Shown piece by piece: positions 19,792-28,881 of a stretch of 64,000 nucleotides of DNA. This DNA is from Vallitalea sp. (lineage in GTDB: Bacteria; Bacillota; Clostridia; Lachnospirales; Vallitaleaceae), in the NCBI GenBank assembly GCA_025210515.1, contig JAOARM010000013.1, forward strand, positions 1-64,000. The letters are read 5' to 3'. Positions within the stretch are counted from its first letter, which is position 1. Each line of letters begins with the position of its first letter. The position numbers and the translations under genes are program-made. The notes below the pieces were generated by a model. That model saw nothing but the letters and a program-made list of their open reading frames with translations. It made no database searches and had not been told where the DNA came from.

Positions 19792-21579
19792 TTATTCTAT
19801 TATAGGAATTTGAAGATAAATGCTAGTTCCTTCTCCTAACTTACTATCAATATTAATACCGAACTCATCACCATAGTTTAGCTTTAGTCGATTATGAATA
19901 TTGATTATTCCAACGCTTCGTTGAGTTTCTTTTGTAATAGTACTAGTTGTATTAGAAGATAACTTTTCTTGTAGTTGAGTCAATTGTTCTAATTCCATCC
20001 CTTTTCCATTGTCTTTTACTTCTAGAGTAAGTTGTTGTGATTTCTCATCAACAGTGGCATTTATAGTTATTGTGCCTTTGCCAATTATATTTTCAAGTCC
20101 ATGATAAATAGCATTTTCTACAATGGGCTGTAATACCATTTTATTTATAGTTAGTGTATGCAATGATTCATCTATATGTAGAATTAATTCAAATTTATCC
20201 ATGAAACGGATATTCATTATTCTTAAATAATCCTCTATACATTCTATTTCATCTCGTATAGTTACTTGTTCTTGACTTTTTATAGCATATCGAAATATTT
20301 TAGCCATAGAAGTGGAAATATGTTGAATTTCATCAATGTTGTGATATATTCCGATGCTTCTAATACATTCCAAAGTGTTATATAGAAAATGAGGATTAAT
20401 CTGACTTTGAAGTGCTGATAGTTCAGCTTCTTTTTTTTCTAATTCTAATGTATATAGCTGATCTTGTGTCTTGAATATTTTCTTAGTCATTGCTTTCTGT
20501 CTTGTAAGCATATTGTTAATATCATTAACAATAATTCCTATTTCGTTATTGGAAGAAACTTTTAACTGATTTTTAAAAGTGCTATCACCAATATTCTCTA
20601 ACTGAGAAGTTATTTTAGATATAGGCCATACAATGTTGAATATCATTCTTGTCCCAAAAAATAGAATTATAAAAGTGAAAATTAAAGTTATAATAATACC
20701 TTTATGCACTATAGGTAGCATATTACTACTTATATCTGATTTGGAGATTAAAAATTCAATACGCCAATTGTTATGAAGTAGACCTATAGACTTAATATAG
20801 TAGTCATCACTATTGTATTTAACTGTTTTGCTATTATCGGACATACTTATTGATTTTATACCATAGTTAAAGTCAGATGCATGTGTACCTTTTAATTCAT
20901 GATCAGTAGATGCAATAATCGCATCATTTCCATCAACTAAAAAAATTAATGAACTAGGTGATATTTGTAGCAAGTCGATAGTTGAATTAATAAAACTAGT
21001 AGATACAATCAATATATTTTTCCCAATAGGTTTGTTATCATATTGGAACTTATTATATATTGGGGTGATATAGCCAAAGTAGTATTGTTTAGTATTTGAA
21101 TCATAATAGGCATTTGTGTAAAATGGTTTATTGTAATCAGTATAATACAAGTCATAGTCATTTATTATTTGGTTAAATACAACAGTAAGTCTAGGTGATG
21201 TGCTTGATATAATTCGCTCTTTATAGTCAATGATTTGAATAGATTCAAGAGAATCATTTAGCCAAACATTTGTATCTAAGAGAGAATAAAGCTTAGCAGA
21301 CATGTCATATCTTGCAATGGAATCATCTTCTAAGATGAATTTTTGTAAGGTGTTATCTGAAGATATAATACCTGAAATAGTAGTAATATCTTTGTCCATT
21401 GTTATAAGTTGATTTTCCACATGTTGAATCATATTAGTAAAATATTGATTAGTTTTTTTCGTACTTAGATCTATAAAATTAACATAATAAAACAGTTGAA
21501 TTAGAATCATGGCAACAGTGGCTATTATAATAAACATTAAGACTTGAGTCTTTAACTTGAACCTAGATAATGATTTCAA
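19792..21579 (-). CDS. Sensor histidine kinase, YesM type
   Basis: This membrane sensor kinase (595 residues) should control the adjacent sugar ABC transporter. An N-terminal membrane helix (LMFIIIATVAMILIQLFYYV) is followed by an extracellular region of roughly 250 residues that probably forms a double Cache sensor. A second helix (IITLIFTFIILFFG) and a HAMP-like linker come next. The His_kinase domain has the phospho-accepting motif LQSQINPHFLYNTLECIRS, and the ATPase has NAIYHG and VKDNGKGM boxes. The start is TTG at 21579 with AAGGAG upstream, overlapping the response regulator stop by four bases (TTGA), so the pair is translationally coupled. Confidence 0.93.
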   Translation of the reverse strand: MKSLSRFKLKTQVLMFIIIATVAMILIQLFYYVNFIDLSTKKTNQYFTNMIQHVENQLITMDKDITTISGIISSDNTLQKFILEDDSIARYDMSAKLYSLLDTNVWLNDSLESIQIIDYKERIISSTSPRLTVVFNQIINDYDLYYTDYNKPFYTNAYYDSNTKQYYFGYITPIYNKFQYDNKPIGKNILIVSTSFINSTIDLLQISPSSLIFLVDGNDAIIASTDHELKGTHASDFNYGIKSISMSDNSKTVKYNSDDYYIKSIGLLHNNWRIEFLISKSDISSNMLPIVHKGIIITLIFTFIILFFGTRMIFNIVWPISKITSQLENIGDSTFKNQLKVSSNNEIGIIVNDINNMLTRQKAMTKKIFKTQDQLYTLELEKKEAELSALQSQINPHFLYNTLECIRSIGIYHNIDEIQHISTSMAKIFRYAIKSQEQVTIRDEIECIEDYLRIMNIRFMDKFELILHIDESLHTLTINKMVLQPIVENAIYHGLENIIGKGTITINATVDEKSQQLTLEVKDNGKGMELEQLTQLQEKLSSNTTSTITKETQRSVGIINIHNRLKLNYGDEFGINIDSKLGEGTSIYLQIPIIE

Positions 21580-22340
21580 CGAGTATTCTCCTTTCTATAT
21601 TTCAATGGAGTTATATTATATTTCTTCTTAAACAGTGTATTGAAATAATAAGGTTTATAACCTACTTGTTCAGCTATTTCATAAACAGCTAAATTAGAGT
21701 TAGAGAGCATGGAACAAGCTTTTTTTAATCGTAATTCAGTTACATATTCGTTGAAAGTCATTGAAAGTGTTTTTTTAAATAAGTCACATATATAGGTGCT
21801 ATTAAGACAGAATTTATCTGCCATACATTGTAAATTCATATCATCATAAGAAAAATGACTGTTAATATATTCAATCATAGCGTTAAAATTCTCATTAGTT
21901 TGTTGGTTACAATGTTTATTAGTAGATTGGCTTATTTGAGATGAGTAGTATTTCAGTTTATTTTTACGATCAATATCAGTATGTACTTTTTGAAGCAGAG
22001 GTATAGTTTTTTCAATGTCTATAGGTTTTAGAATATAATTCAACACATTAAATTCCAGAGCTTTTTGTGCATATGTAAAATCAGCAAATCCACTGACAAT
22101 AATAAAGTCACAAGGTATTTTTAGTTTTCTTAATTCTTCAATTAGCGAAAGACCGTTCATACCAGGCATACGGATGTCAGTAATAATCAAATCAGGTGGA
22201 TTGTCCTTAGCAAGTTCATATATTTCCAAAGGATTACTTGATTGAGCTGCAATATGAAAACCTAGTTTTTCCCAGTCAAAACTACTTCTTAAACCTTTTA
22301 AAGCCCAAGGCTCGTCATCCAATAAATAGACAGAATACAT
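21576..22340 (-). CDS. AraC-type response regulator, YesN type
   Basis: The 254-residue response regulator has an N-terminal receiver domain with the phosphorylation site in LIITDIRMPGMNG and a conserved lysine in NYILKPIDIEK. A C-terminal AraC DNA-binding domain carries two HTH motifs (FCLNSTYICDLFKKTL and YEIAEQVGYKPYYFNTLFKK). It is coupled to the YesM-like kinase and divergently transcribed from the ABC transporter operon, its probable target. GGAGGGATTAAT precedes the ATG. Direct repeats at 22437-22470 in the shared intergenic region are a candidate binding site. Confidence 0.94.
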   Translation of the reverse strand: MYSVYLLDDEPWALKGLRSSFDWEKLGFHIAAQSSNPLEIYELAKDNPPDLIITDIRMPGMNGLSLIEELRKLKIPCDFIIVSGFADFTYAQKALEFNVLNYILKPIDIEKTIPLLQKVHTDIDRKNKLKYYSSQISQSTNKHCNQQTNENFNAMIEYINSHFSYDDMNLQCMADKFCLNSTYICDLFKKTLSMTFNEYVTELRLKKACSMLSNSNLAVYEIAEQVGYKPYYFNTLFKKKYNITPLKYRKENTR

Positions 22341-22436
22341 ATTAATCCCTCCATAAATAGTTACTAGTTGTAATGATTAAAATTATATTAGGATTCAAAA
22401 GTTTTGTAAAGTATTTGTAATCATATTAATTGCTCT

Positions 22437-22502
22437 TTCCGAAAAAAGTATATATTTATCCGAAAAAATTGCATTTTAATACTAAGGTGTATTTACTATA
22501 AT
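22437..22502 (+). promoter_or_regulatory. Candidate AraC-regulator operator and promoter of the sugar-uptake operon
   Basis: TCCGAAAAAA occurs twice, at 22438-22447 and 22459-22468, exactly 21 bases apart. That is two helical turns, the usual arrangement for a dimeric AraC-type activator. A TATAAT box follows at 22497-22502 without a good -35 at standard distance, as often seen at activator-dependent promoters. The transporter gene starts at 22553. Binding by the adjacent response regulator is inferred from position. Confidence 0.5.
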
Positions 22503-22552
22503 TATATTAATCACTTGCATAACAATATGCAGAAAAAAATAGGAGGTCTAAT

Positions 22553-23503
22553 GTGGACGATACAATCATGAATGGCATATGCCAATCCAAAAAACAAAAT
22601 CAATTTATTAAGCAGCTAAAAGAATATAAATACATTTATATGCTGCTTATACCGGGCATGGTGTTCTTTTTCTTATTTCACTATATGCCATTGTATGGGG
22701 TAACGCTGGCGTTCAAAGATTTTATTATTACTAAAGGAATAAGTGGAAGTCCGTGGGTAGGGTTCAAATACTTTGAACAAATTTTTACAGATAAGAAGTT
22801 TTGGGATGTTACATTCAACACATTACATATTTCTCTTGGACGTTTAATATTTGAATTTCCAATTCCAATTATTCTAGCTATATTAATTAATGAATTAATA
22901 TCAAAAAGATTTAAAAAAGTAGTTCAATCACTTTTATATTTTCCATTTTTTATATCATGGATAATTATGTATGCTTTACTACAAAATGTATTTTCTGTTG
23001 ATGGTGGAATCATTAATGGGATTCTTCAATATTTCGGAATGAATACTGTAAACTTTTTAACAGAAACTAGTTGGTTTAGACCTATAGTATATATGTCAAA
23101 TACATGGAAGATGGCAGGATATTCCACTATATTATATTTGGCAGCTATTACTAACATAGATCAGCAACTATATGAAGCGGCATATGTGGATGGTGCCAAC
23201 CGCTTTAGAAGAATATGGCACATTACTTTGCCAGGAATGCAAACAATTATTCTAACAGTATTAATTCTATGTGTAGGTAATATGATGAATGGTGGATTTG
23301 ACCAAATTGTTAATATTTATAATCAAGTAGTGTATAGTGTTGCAGATATACTTGATACTTATGTATACCGTCAAGCAATGGAAAGAGGTCAATTCAGTCT
23401 TGCTACAGCTATTGGATTGTTTAAGGCATTCATTAATCTAATACTGTTATTGATTGTTGACAGAATATCAAGAAAAATAAAAGGTGTTGGAATCTATGAG
23501 TAA
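22553..23503 (+). CDS. Sugar ABC transporter permease, LplB-like
   Basis: This is an inner-membrane permease of a CUT1 carbohydrate importer, 316 residues, with about six membrane helices. The EAA loop that docks the ATPase is visible as QLYEAAYVDGANRFRRIWHI. The N-terminus, KQLKEYKYIYMLLIPGMVFF followed by HYMPLYGVTLAFKDF, is typical of the LplB/YteP subfamily. GTG at 22553 follows AGGAGGTCTAAT. It is the first gene of a run with a second permease, a binding protein and two glycosidases. No ATPase is encoded here; these systems usually share an MsmK-like ATPase encoded elsewhere. Confidence 0.92.
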   Translation: MDDTIMNGICQSKKQNQFIKQLKEYKYIYMLLIPGMVFFFLFHYMPLYGVTLAFKDFIITKGISGSPWVGFKYFEQIFTDKKFWDVTFNTLHISLGRLIFEFPIPIILAILINELISKRFKKVVQSLLYFPFFISWIIMYALLQNVFSVDGGIINGILQYFGMNTVNFLTETSWFRPIVYMSNTWKMAGYSTILYLAAITNIDQQLYEAAYVDGANRFRRIWHITLPGMQTIILTVLILCVGNMMNGGFDQIVNIYNQVVYSVADILDTYVYRQAMERGQFSLATAIGLFKAFINLILLLIVDRISRKIKGVGIYE

Positions 23504-23518
23504 GGTTGGTGAAATAAG

Positions 23519-24409
23519 ATGAATGCAAATGTAGCAAATAGCAAAAAGTATGGAAAATTTGATATATTCAATGTAGTATTTTTTACAATAATAGTAATAA
23601 TTATGATTTATCCTTTTTGGAATGTATTGATGATTTCTATTGTTGACTATAAGACTTTTGCAGAAAGTGGATTTTTAGTACTTCCTAAGAAACTAGACTT
23701 TTCTGCATACAGATTTATTTTCTCATCAGATGAAATTGTTCGTTCAATTGGAATTAGTTTATTTGTAACTATCGTTGGGACAATGTATAATTTATTTTTA
23801 ACAATATCATATGCATATGCTTTATCAATTAGAAAATTACCTGGCAGAAAAATATTTTTAACATTTGCCATTATTCCATTGTTCTTTCAAGGTGGATTGA
23901 TTCCTCTCTATTTACAAGTAAAGAATCTTGGTTTAATAAATAACGTTTTTGCCATGATTTTACCAGTAGGTATCAACATATGGTATTTAATTATTATTAA
24001 AAATTATTTTATGGAAATACCAGAAAGTCTTCGTGAAGCAGCAAGAATTGATGGTGCAAATGATATCCATATACTGTGGCAGATTATTTTACCATTATCA
24101 AAGCCTATGATTGCTACGTTCCTTATGTTCTATGCAGTGGAAAGATGGAACGAGTGGTTTAACGCTATGCTGTTTATTCAAGATACTCACAAAATACCAC
24201 TACAAAAACTATTAAGAGATATTGTTTTTAACAACTTTGGTTCAGGTAACATGGCTAGGAGCTATAGAAAAGCAACAGGCTCTTATGTAACTGGAGAGGC
24301 TGTTAAAATGGCAACTGCGATTGTAACCATTGTTCCAATTGCCGTATTGTTTCCTTTCTTTCAAAAATATTTTGTTAAGGGAGTTATGGCTGGAGCAGTT
24401 AAACAATAA
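23519..24409 (+). CDS. Sugar ABC transporter permease, LplC/YtcP-like
   Basis: Second CUT1 permease (296 residues), partner of the preceding gene. Six membrane helices are apparent, starting with FDIFNVVFFTIIVIIMIYPF. The EAA motif is SLREAARIDGANDIHILWQI, and the C-terminus MAGAVKQ is characteristic of this subfamily. It begins 15 bases after the first permease behind GGTTGGTGAAATAAG. Confidence 0.93.
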   Translation: MNANVANSKKYGKFDIFNVVFFTIIVIIMIYPFWNVLMISIVDYKTFAESGFLVLPKKLDFSAYRFIFSSDEIVRSIGISLFVTIVGTMYNLFLTISYAYALSIRKLPGRKIFLTFAIIPLFFQGGLIPLYLQVKNLGLINNVFAMILPVGINIWYLIIIKNYFMEIPESLREAARIDGANDIHILWQIILPLSKPMIATFLMFYAVERWNEWFNAMLFIQDTHKIPLQKLLRDIVFNNFGSGNMARSYRKATGSYVTGEAVKMATAIVTIVPIAVLFPFFQKYFVKGVMAGAVKQ

Positions 24410-24511
24410 AAAATATATTGGAGTCAAAAGAGCGTCAAAGGAGGTGTGAAAGGCTATATAATATGATCATTTGATTATAGAATGTATTTAATTATAAGGA
24501 GGAATAGTTTC

Positions 24512-26128
24512 ATGAAAAATATTAAGGTTGTATTAAGTATCTGTTTAATAATGACTATGATTATTAGTGTAGGATGCGGTGGGAAAACAGGAGATAAGGA
24601 AGTTACATCTGATAATGGTTCTGAAACAGCTAATGTAGATAATAAAGATAGTGAGGCATCATCAGAAGATAAGCACTATGATATTAAAATTGGGTTATGG
24701 GGCAGTGCTGATTATGGTAATGATGAAATTGCTGACTACATAAATGAAAAATTCAATGTTACTGTATCATTTGAAGATTTTAGTTGGGCAGATTATTTAC
24801 AGAAGTTAAATGTAGCAGCATCTAGTGGAACATTGCCAGATATGTTTGCGCATCCAGCTTGGAGTAGCGTTGATACAAGAACAACTTTCTTTCAATGGGC
24901 AGAATACGAAGTAATCAGACCACTTCCAAAAGATTTAAGTTCTTATAAAAATATTTCAGCACTTATGGAAAATTTTGAGTTTCTAAAAACTAGAGATGGT
25001 TCTCATTACATGTTACCAAGAATCGCTTGGCAACCAGAAAATGCATTTGTAAGTCAAGCAACATGGGTAAGAAAAGACTGGATGGAAAATCTTGGTATTA
25101 CTAAAATGCCTACTAACTCAGAAGAGCTATACGAGTTATTAAGAGCATTCACATATGATGATCCAGACGGAAATGGAAAAGATGATACATATGGTATTAC
25201 TAAAGGTGGAGAAGAACTTTGGGTTCTTAATATGTTCCAAATAAACGATGCAAACTGGATTAAAGAAGATGGAAAATACATTCCTGGTATGGTTTCTAAG
25301 AGAAATATAGATGTTATTAAATACTTAAAAAGATTATATGATGATGGTATTATAGATCCTGACTATACAACTATAAAAGCTGAGCAAGGTATGGATAAAT
25401 TCATTTCTGGTAAAGTGGGAGCAATAGCAGCTACTTCAGAAGCATATCAGTTTAAAGAAAACTTAGTTGACAAAATGAAGAAAATCAACCCAGAGTGGGG
25501 TCCAGAAGTAGTAGATATTATTCCACCAGTTTCAACAGAGTATGGTGATCCTGTTATAAATGCTTTTGACAACTATTGGTCAGGAACATTATTTAATGGC
25601 TCTATGGATGATGATAAAATGAAGCGTTGTCTTGAAATATATGATTTCTTATTATCAGAAGAAGGTTTACAACTTGGACGTTTTGGACTTGAAGGTAAAC
25701 ATTTTGAAATGAATGGAGATAAGTACAAGAGCTTACTTCCTATTGATCCAGATACAAACCTTCCTAAAACATTAACACTAGAGCAACCAACAGCAGGTAT
25801 AAAATCTTTAGTAACTTGGGATGTTGATGGAAGATGGTTAGAGCCATCTATGCCTGAACGTTGTGTAGAACTTGAGAAAAAAGCACATGACTTATTAGTC
25901 CCATATGAAAGAGATATTGATGCTAGAGTAAGATATATCTCAACACCAGCAGTAGATGCAATGCAAATTGGAGATATATACAGAGAAATGTTATTCAAAG
26001 GATTTATGGCAACAAAAGATGTAGAAAAACATTTCAATGCTTATCTAAAAGACGTACTAGAAAACTACGGAGTACAAGAAGCTATTGATGAGTTCAATGC
26101 TGAAGCAGAAAAACAAGGTATAAAATAA
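24512..26128 (+). CDS. Extracellular solute-binding lipoprotein, LplA-like
   Basis: This is the substrate-capturing lipoprotein of the importer, 538 residues. The signal peptide ends in a lipobox, IISVGC, so the cysteine near residue 22 should be lipidated and the protein anchored outside the membrane. It is followed by a linker rich in D, E, S and N. The body has the family 1 solute-binding pattern (DIKIGLWGSADYGND, LPDMFAHPAW, DDPDGNGKDDTYGIT). The large size is usual for LplA-type proteins that bind oligosaccharides. ATG at 24512 is chosen for the AAGGAGGAATAG upstream. The downstream glycosidases suggest a beta-linked glucan or xylan oligomer, which is inference. Confidence 0.93.
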   Translation: MKNIKVVLSICLIMTMIISVGCGGKTGDKEVTSDNGSETANVDNKDSEASSEDKHYDIKIGLWGSADYGNDEIADYINEKFNVTVSFEDFSWADYLQKLNVAASSGTLPDMFAHPAWSSVDTRTTFFQWAEYEVIRPLPKDLSSYKNISALMENFEFLKTRDGSHYMLPRIAWQPENAFVSQATWVRKDWMENLGITKMPTNSEELYELLRAFTYDDPDGNGKDDTYGITKGGEELWVLNMFQINDANWIKEDGKYIPGMVSKRNIDVIKYLKRLYDDGIIDPDYTTIKAEQGMDKFISGKVGAIAATSEAYQFKENLVDKMKKINPEWGPEVVDIIPPVSTEYGDPVINAFDNYWSGTLFNGSMDDDKMKRCLEIYDFLLSEEGLQLGRFGLEGKHFEMNGDKYKSLLPIDPDTNLPKTLTLEQPTAGIKSLVTWDVDGRWLEPSMPERCVELEKKAHDLLVPYERDIDARVRYISTPAVDAMQIGDIYREMLFKGFMATKDVEKHFNAYLKDVLENYGVQEAIDEFNAEAEKQGIK

Positions 26129-26250
26129 ATAACTTAGTAGAAATATTTACAGATAATATGTAAATTAATTTAATTATAATGAGAGGATAATGGAATGGGG
26201 TTAGTAGGTAATACAGCCCCTTCCTTTGGCATATATAAGGAGGAGATTAT

Positions 26251-28827
26251 TTGAAAAACAATGGGAGGCAATTTAAAACATATACAGGGGAATATACTAC
26301 AGAAATTTCATTCCCACTAGGGGGGATTGGAACAGGATGTATTGGTCTAGCAGGTAATGGAAGACTTATTGATTGGGAAATTTTTAATAGACCAAATAAA
26401 AATAGCTCTACAAATGGTTATTCATTTTTTGCAGTAAAATGTGAAAAACAAGATGGAACAGTGTTTGCAAAAGTACTTAATGGAGATCTTAATAATGGTT
26501 ATAATGGAAACGGTGATGCTGACTGGACATATGGTTTTGGAGTAAAAAGAGAATATTTGTCTGGTATGCCTCATTTTAAGAATGTAGAATTCAGTGGTAC
26601 TTTTCCTTTCGCAACTCTAAATTTTATAGAAGATAATTCGCCAATTGATGTTAAAATGACAGCATTTAATCCTTTTATTCCTCTAAACAATAGAGATTCA
26701 TCTATTCCTGGTGCGATTTTTATGTTTGAGGTAACTAATAAAGGGAAAGAGGAAGTTAAGGTTAGTTTGGCAGGAAGTTTATCTAATCCTTTTAATAAAG
26801 GTGGAGTTAATACTTATACAGAATTAGATGAAGTAAAATCTATTAAATATACAACGTCTCACTATGATAAAGAAGATGTTGAATATGGTGATATGACATT
26901 AAGTACTATGGATGATGAGGTAAGCAAACAGACTTATTGGTATCGTGGTGAGTGGTTTGATAATCTAATGGTATTTTGGGATGATTTTTCTAAAACTGGA
27001 TCATTGAAAGATCGTGTATATGAAGAAGTAAAAGATAGTGACAGTTGGAATGCTACGGTAAATTTTTGTGACGTAGGAACTCTTTGTTCTGATAAAACTA
27101 TTTCACCTGGAGAGACAAAAACTTTTCGTTTCATGATTCACTGGAACTTTCCAAATTTCATTAATTACTGGAATCCCGGCAAGGTAAAAAATCCAAAATG
27201 GAAGAATTACTATGCCACTATATATAAGGATTCGCAAGAGGCTATGAGTTACACTTGGAAACATATTGATCGCTTATATGAGGAAACAATATGTTTCAGA
27301 GATACACTTTTTAGTTCTACTTATCCTGATTTTATAATTGATGCTATTGCTAGTAACTTATCTGTGCTAAAATCAGCAACTTGCACTAGGTTGACTGACG
27401 GAACATTGTACGGGTTTGAAGGATGTCACACTCATGCTGGATGTTGTGAAGGGTCATGTACTCATGTCTGGAACTATGTCCAATCAACAGCATTTTTATT
27501 TCCATCTTTGGAACGTTCCATGCGAGAAATTGATTATAAAAGTAATCAAGATGAACATGGAAAAATGTTCTTTAGAATGTTATTACCTCCGGGAAGAGGT
27601 GGTGAAGAGCAATCTAATGAGCTTGCTGGAACAGGAAAAGCAGCAGCAGACGGACAGATGGGTGGTATTTTTAAAACCTATCGTGAATGGAAGATTAGTG
27701 GAGATGATAATTGGCTTGCTAGTATTTGGCCGTCTGTTAAAAAGGCATTAGAATATGCATGGAGTGAAGATAACGATGAATGGTGGGATCTTGATGCTGA
27801 TGGAATTATGGAAGGGATACAACATCATACTCTAGATGTAGATATGTATGGACCTAACTCTTATATAGCAGGTTATTATATGCTGGCACTTAAAACAGCA
27901 TCTGAAATGGCAGAAGCTGTCAATGATGCAGATGCTAAAAAATATATGACTATGTTTGAAAACGGCAAAGAGTGGGTAAATAATAATCTATTTAATGGTG
28001 AGTATTTTCATCAAAAGATAGATTTAACAGATTCTAAATATCCAATTGATGAAGAAATTGGAGAAATGAAATATCAAATAGGAGAAGGATGCCATATTGA
28101 TCAAGTTATAGGTCAATGGTATGCTCATATATTAGGAATCGGTTATATTTTTGATAAAGAAAAAGTAGTTAAATCCTTAAAATCCATACATAAATATAAT
28201 TTTGTAGATTCTTTTAGAGAGTATCCTAATCCTTATAGAGTATATGCGTTAAATGATGAAAAGGGAACAGTTATTTGTACATGGCCTAATGGTAACAGAC
28301 CAAAAGTTCCAGTACCATATGCGGCAGAGTGTATGACAGGATTTGAATACCAGTTAGCTTCTCATATGATATATGAAGGATTGGTTGATGAAGCTTTTAA
28401 AATGGTTGAGGCTATAAGGAATCGTTATGATGGGAAGAAACGTAATCCATATAATGAAATTGAATGTGGAAGTAACTATGCAAGAAGTATGGCATCTTAT
28501 GGGTTACTTCTGGCTCTCAGCGGATTTGACTATGACATGAGAAAGAAACATATAGGATTTACACCAAAAGTTAGTGAAGATAAGTATAACACATTTTGGT
28601 GTGTAAATAGCGCATGGGGAAGCTATGAATCATATAATAATGAGAAGCTAATACAGGTAAAATATGGTTTGCTTCAATTAAAATCTATTGGTATTGAAAA
28701 TGCTTTTGGGGTAAAAAAAGTATACACTATAGATAAAGAACTACCCTTTGAAATAGGTGTTGACAGTATATTACTAGAAGATGTTACATTAAAAGCAGGT
28801 CAGTGGATAAAAATAGTTGTGCAGTAA
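26251..28827 (+). CDS. Family GH116-like glycoside hydrolase (beta-glucosidase/beta-xylosidase type)
   Basis: The 858-residue enzyme is without a signal peptide, so probably cytoplasmic. The N-terminal beta domain carries ISFPLGGIGTGCIGLAGNG and WEIFNRPNK, the signature of the GBA2-like GH116 fold. The catalytic (alpha/alpha)6 domain includes GCCEGSCTHVWNY (about residue 400), RMLLPPGRGG and TLDVDMYGPNSY (about residue 530), where acidic catalytic residues are expected; I cannot assign the nucleophile with certainty. It starts at TTG 26251 behind AAGGAGGAG. Its place after the importer suggests intracellular cleavage of imported oligosaccharides. GH116 members cleave beta-glucosides, beta-xylosides or N-acetylglucosaminides, so the substrate remains open. 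Confidence 0.87.
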   Translation: MKNNGRQFKTYTGEYTTEISFPLGGIGTGCIGLAGNGRLIDWEIFNRPNKNSSTNGYSFFAVKCEKQDGTVFAKVLNGDLNNGYNGNGDADWTYGFGVKREYLSGMPHFKNVEFSGTFPFATLNFIEDNSPIDVKMTAFNPFIPLNNRDSSIPGAIFMFEVTNKGKEEVKVSLAGSLSNPFNKGGVNTYTELDEVKSIKYTTSHYDKEDVEYGDMTLSTMDDEVSKQTYWYRGEWFDNLMVFWDDFSKTGSLKDRVYEEVKDSDSWNATVNFCDVGTLCSDKTISPGETKTFRFMIHWNFPNFINYWNPGKVKNPKWKNYYATIYKDSQEAMSYTWKHIDRLYEETICFRDTLFSSTYPDFIIDAIASNLSVLKSATCTRLTDGTLYGFEGCHTHAGCCEGSCTHVWNYVQSTAFLFPSLERSMREIDYKSNQDEHGKMFFRMLLPPGRGGEEQSNELAGTGKAAADGQMGGIFKTYREWKISGDDNWLASIWPSVKKALEYAWSEDNDEWWDLDADGIMEGIQHHTLDVDMYGPNSYIAGYYMLALKTASEMAEAVNDADAKKYMTMFENGKEWVNNNLFNGEYFHQKIDLTDSKYPIDEEIGEMKYQIGEGCHIDQVIGQWYAHILGIGYIFDKEKVVKSLKSIHKYNFVDSFREYPNPYRVYALNDEKGTVICTWPNGNRPKVPVPYAAECMTGFEYQLASHMIYEGLVDEAFKMVEAIRNRYDGKKRNPYNEIECGSNYARSMASYGLLLALSGFDYDMRKKHIGFTPKVSEDKYNTFWCVNSAWGSYESYNNEKLIQVKYGLLQLKSIGIENAFGVKKVYTIDKELPFEIGVDSILLEDVTLKAGQWIKIVVQ

Positions 28828-28881
28828 CTCTTAAAAGACTTCTATTACAATTAAAAAAATATGTTCTAAGAAAAGAGGTTA

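Noticed and set aside
25573-26037. Minus-strand serine-rich open frame opposite the sugar-binding lipoprotein
   Set aside because: It mirrors the codon bias of the real gene and has no start signal.
27416-27751. Open frame inside the GH116-like gene
   Set aside because: It lies in another frame of a long, motif-rich gene and has no independent support.
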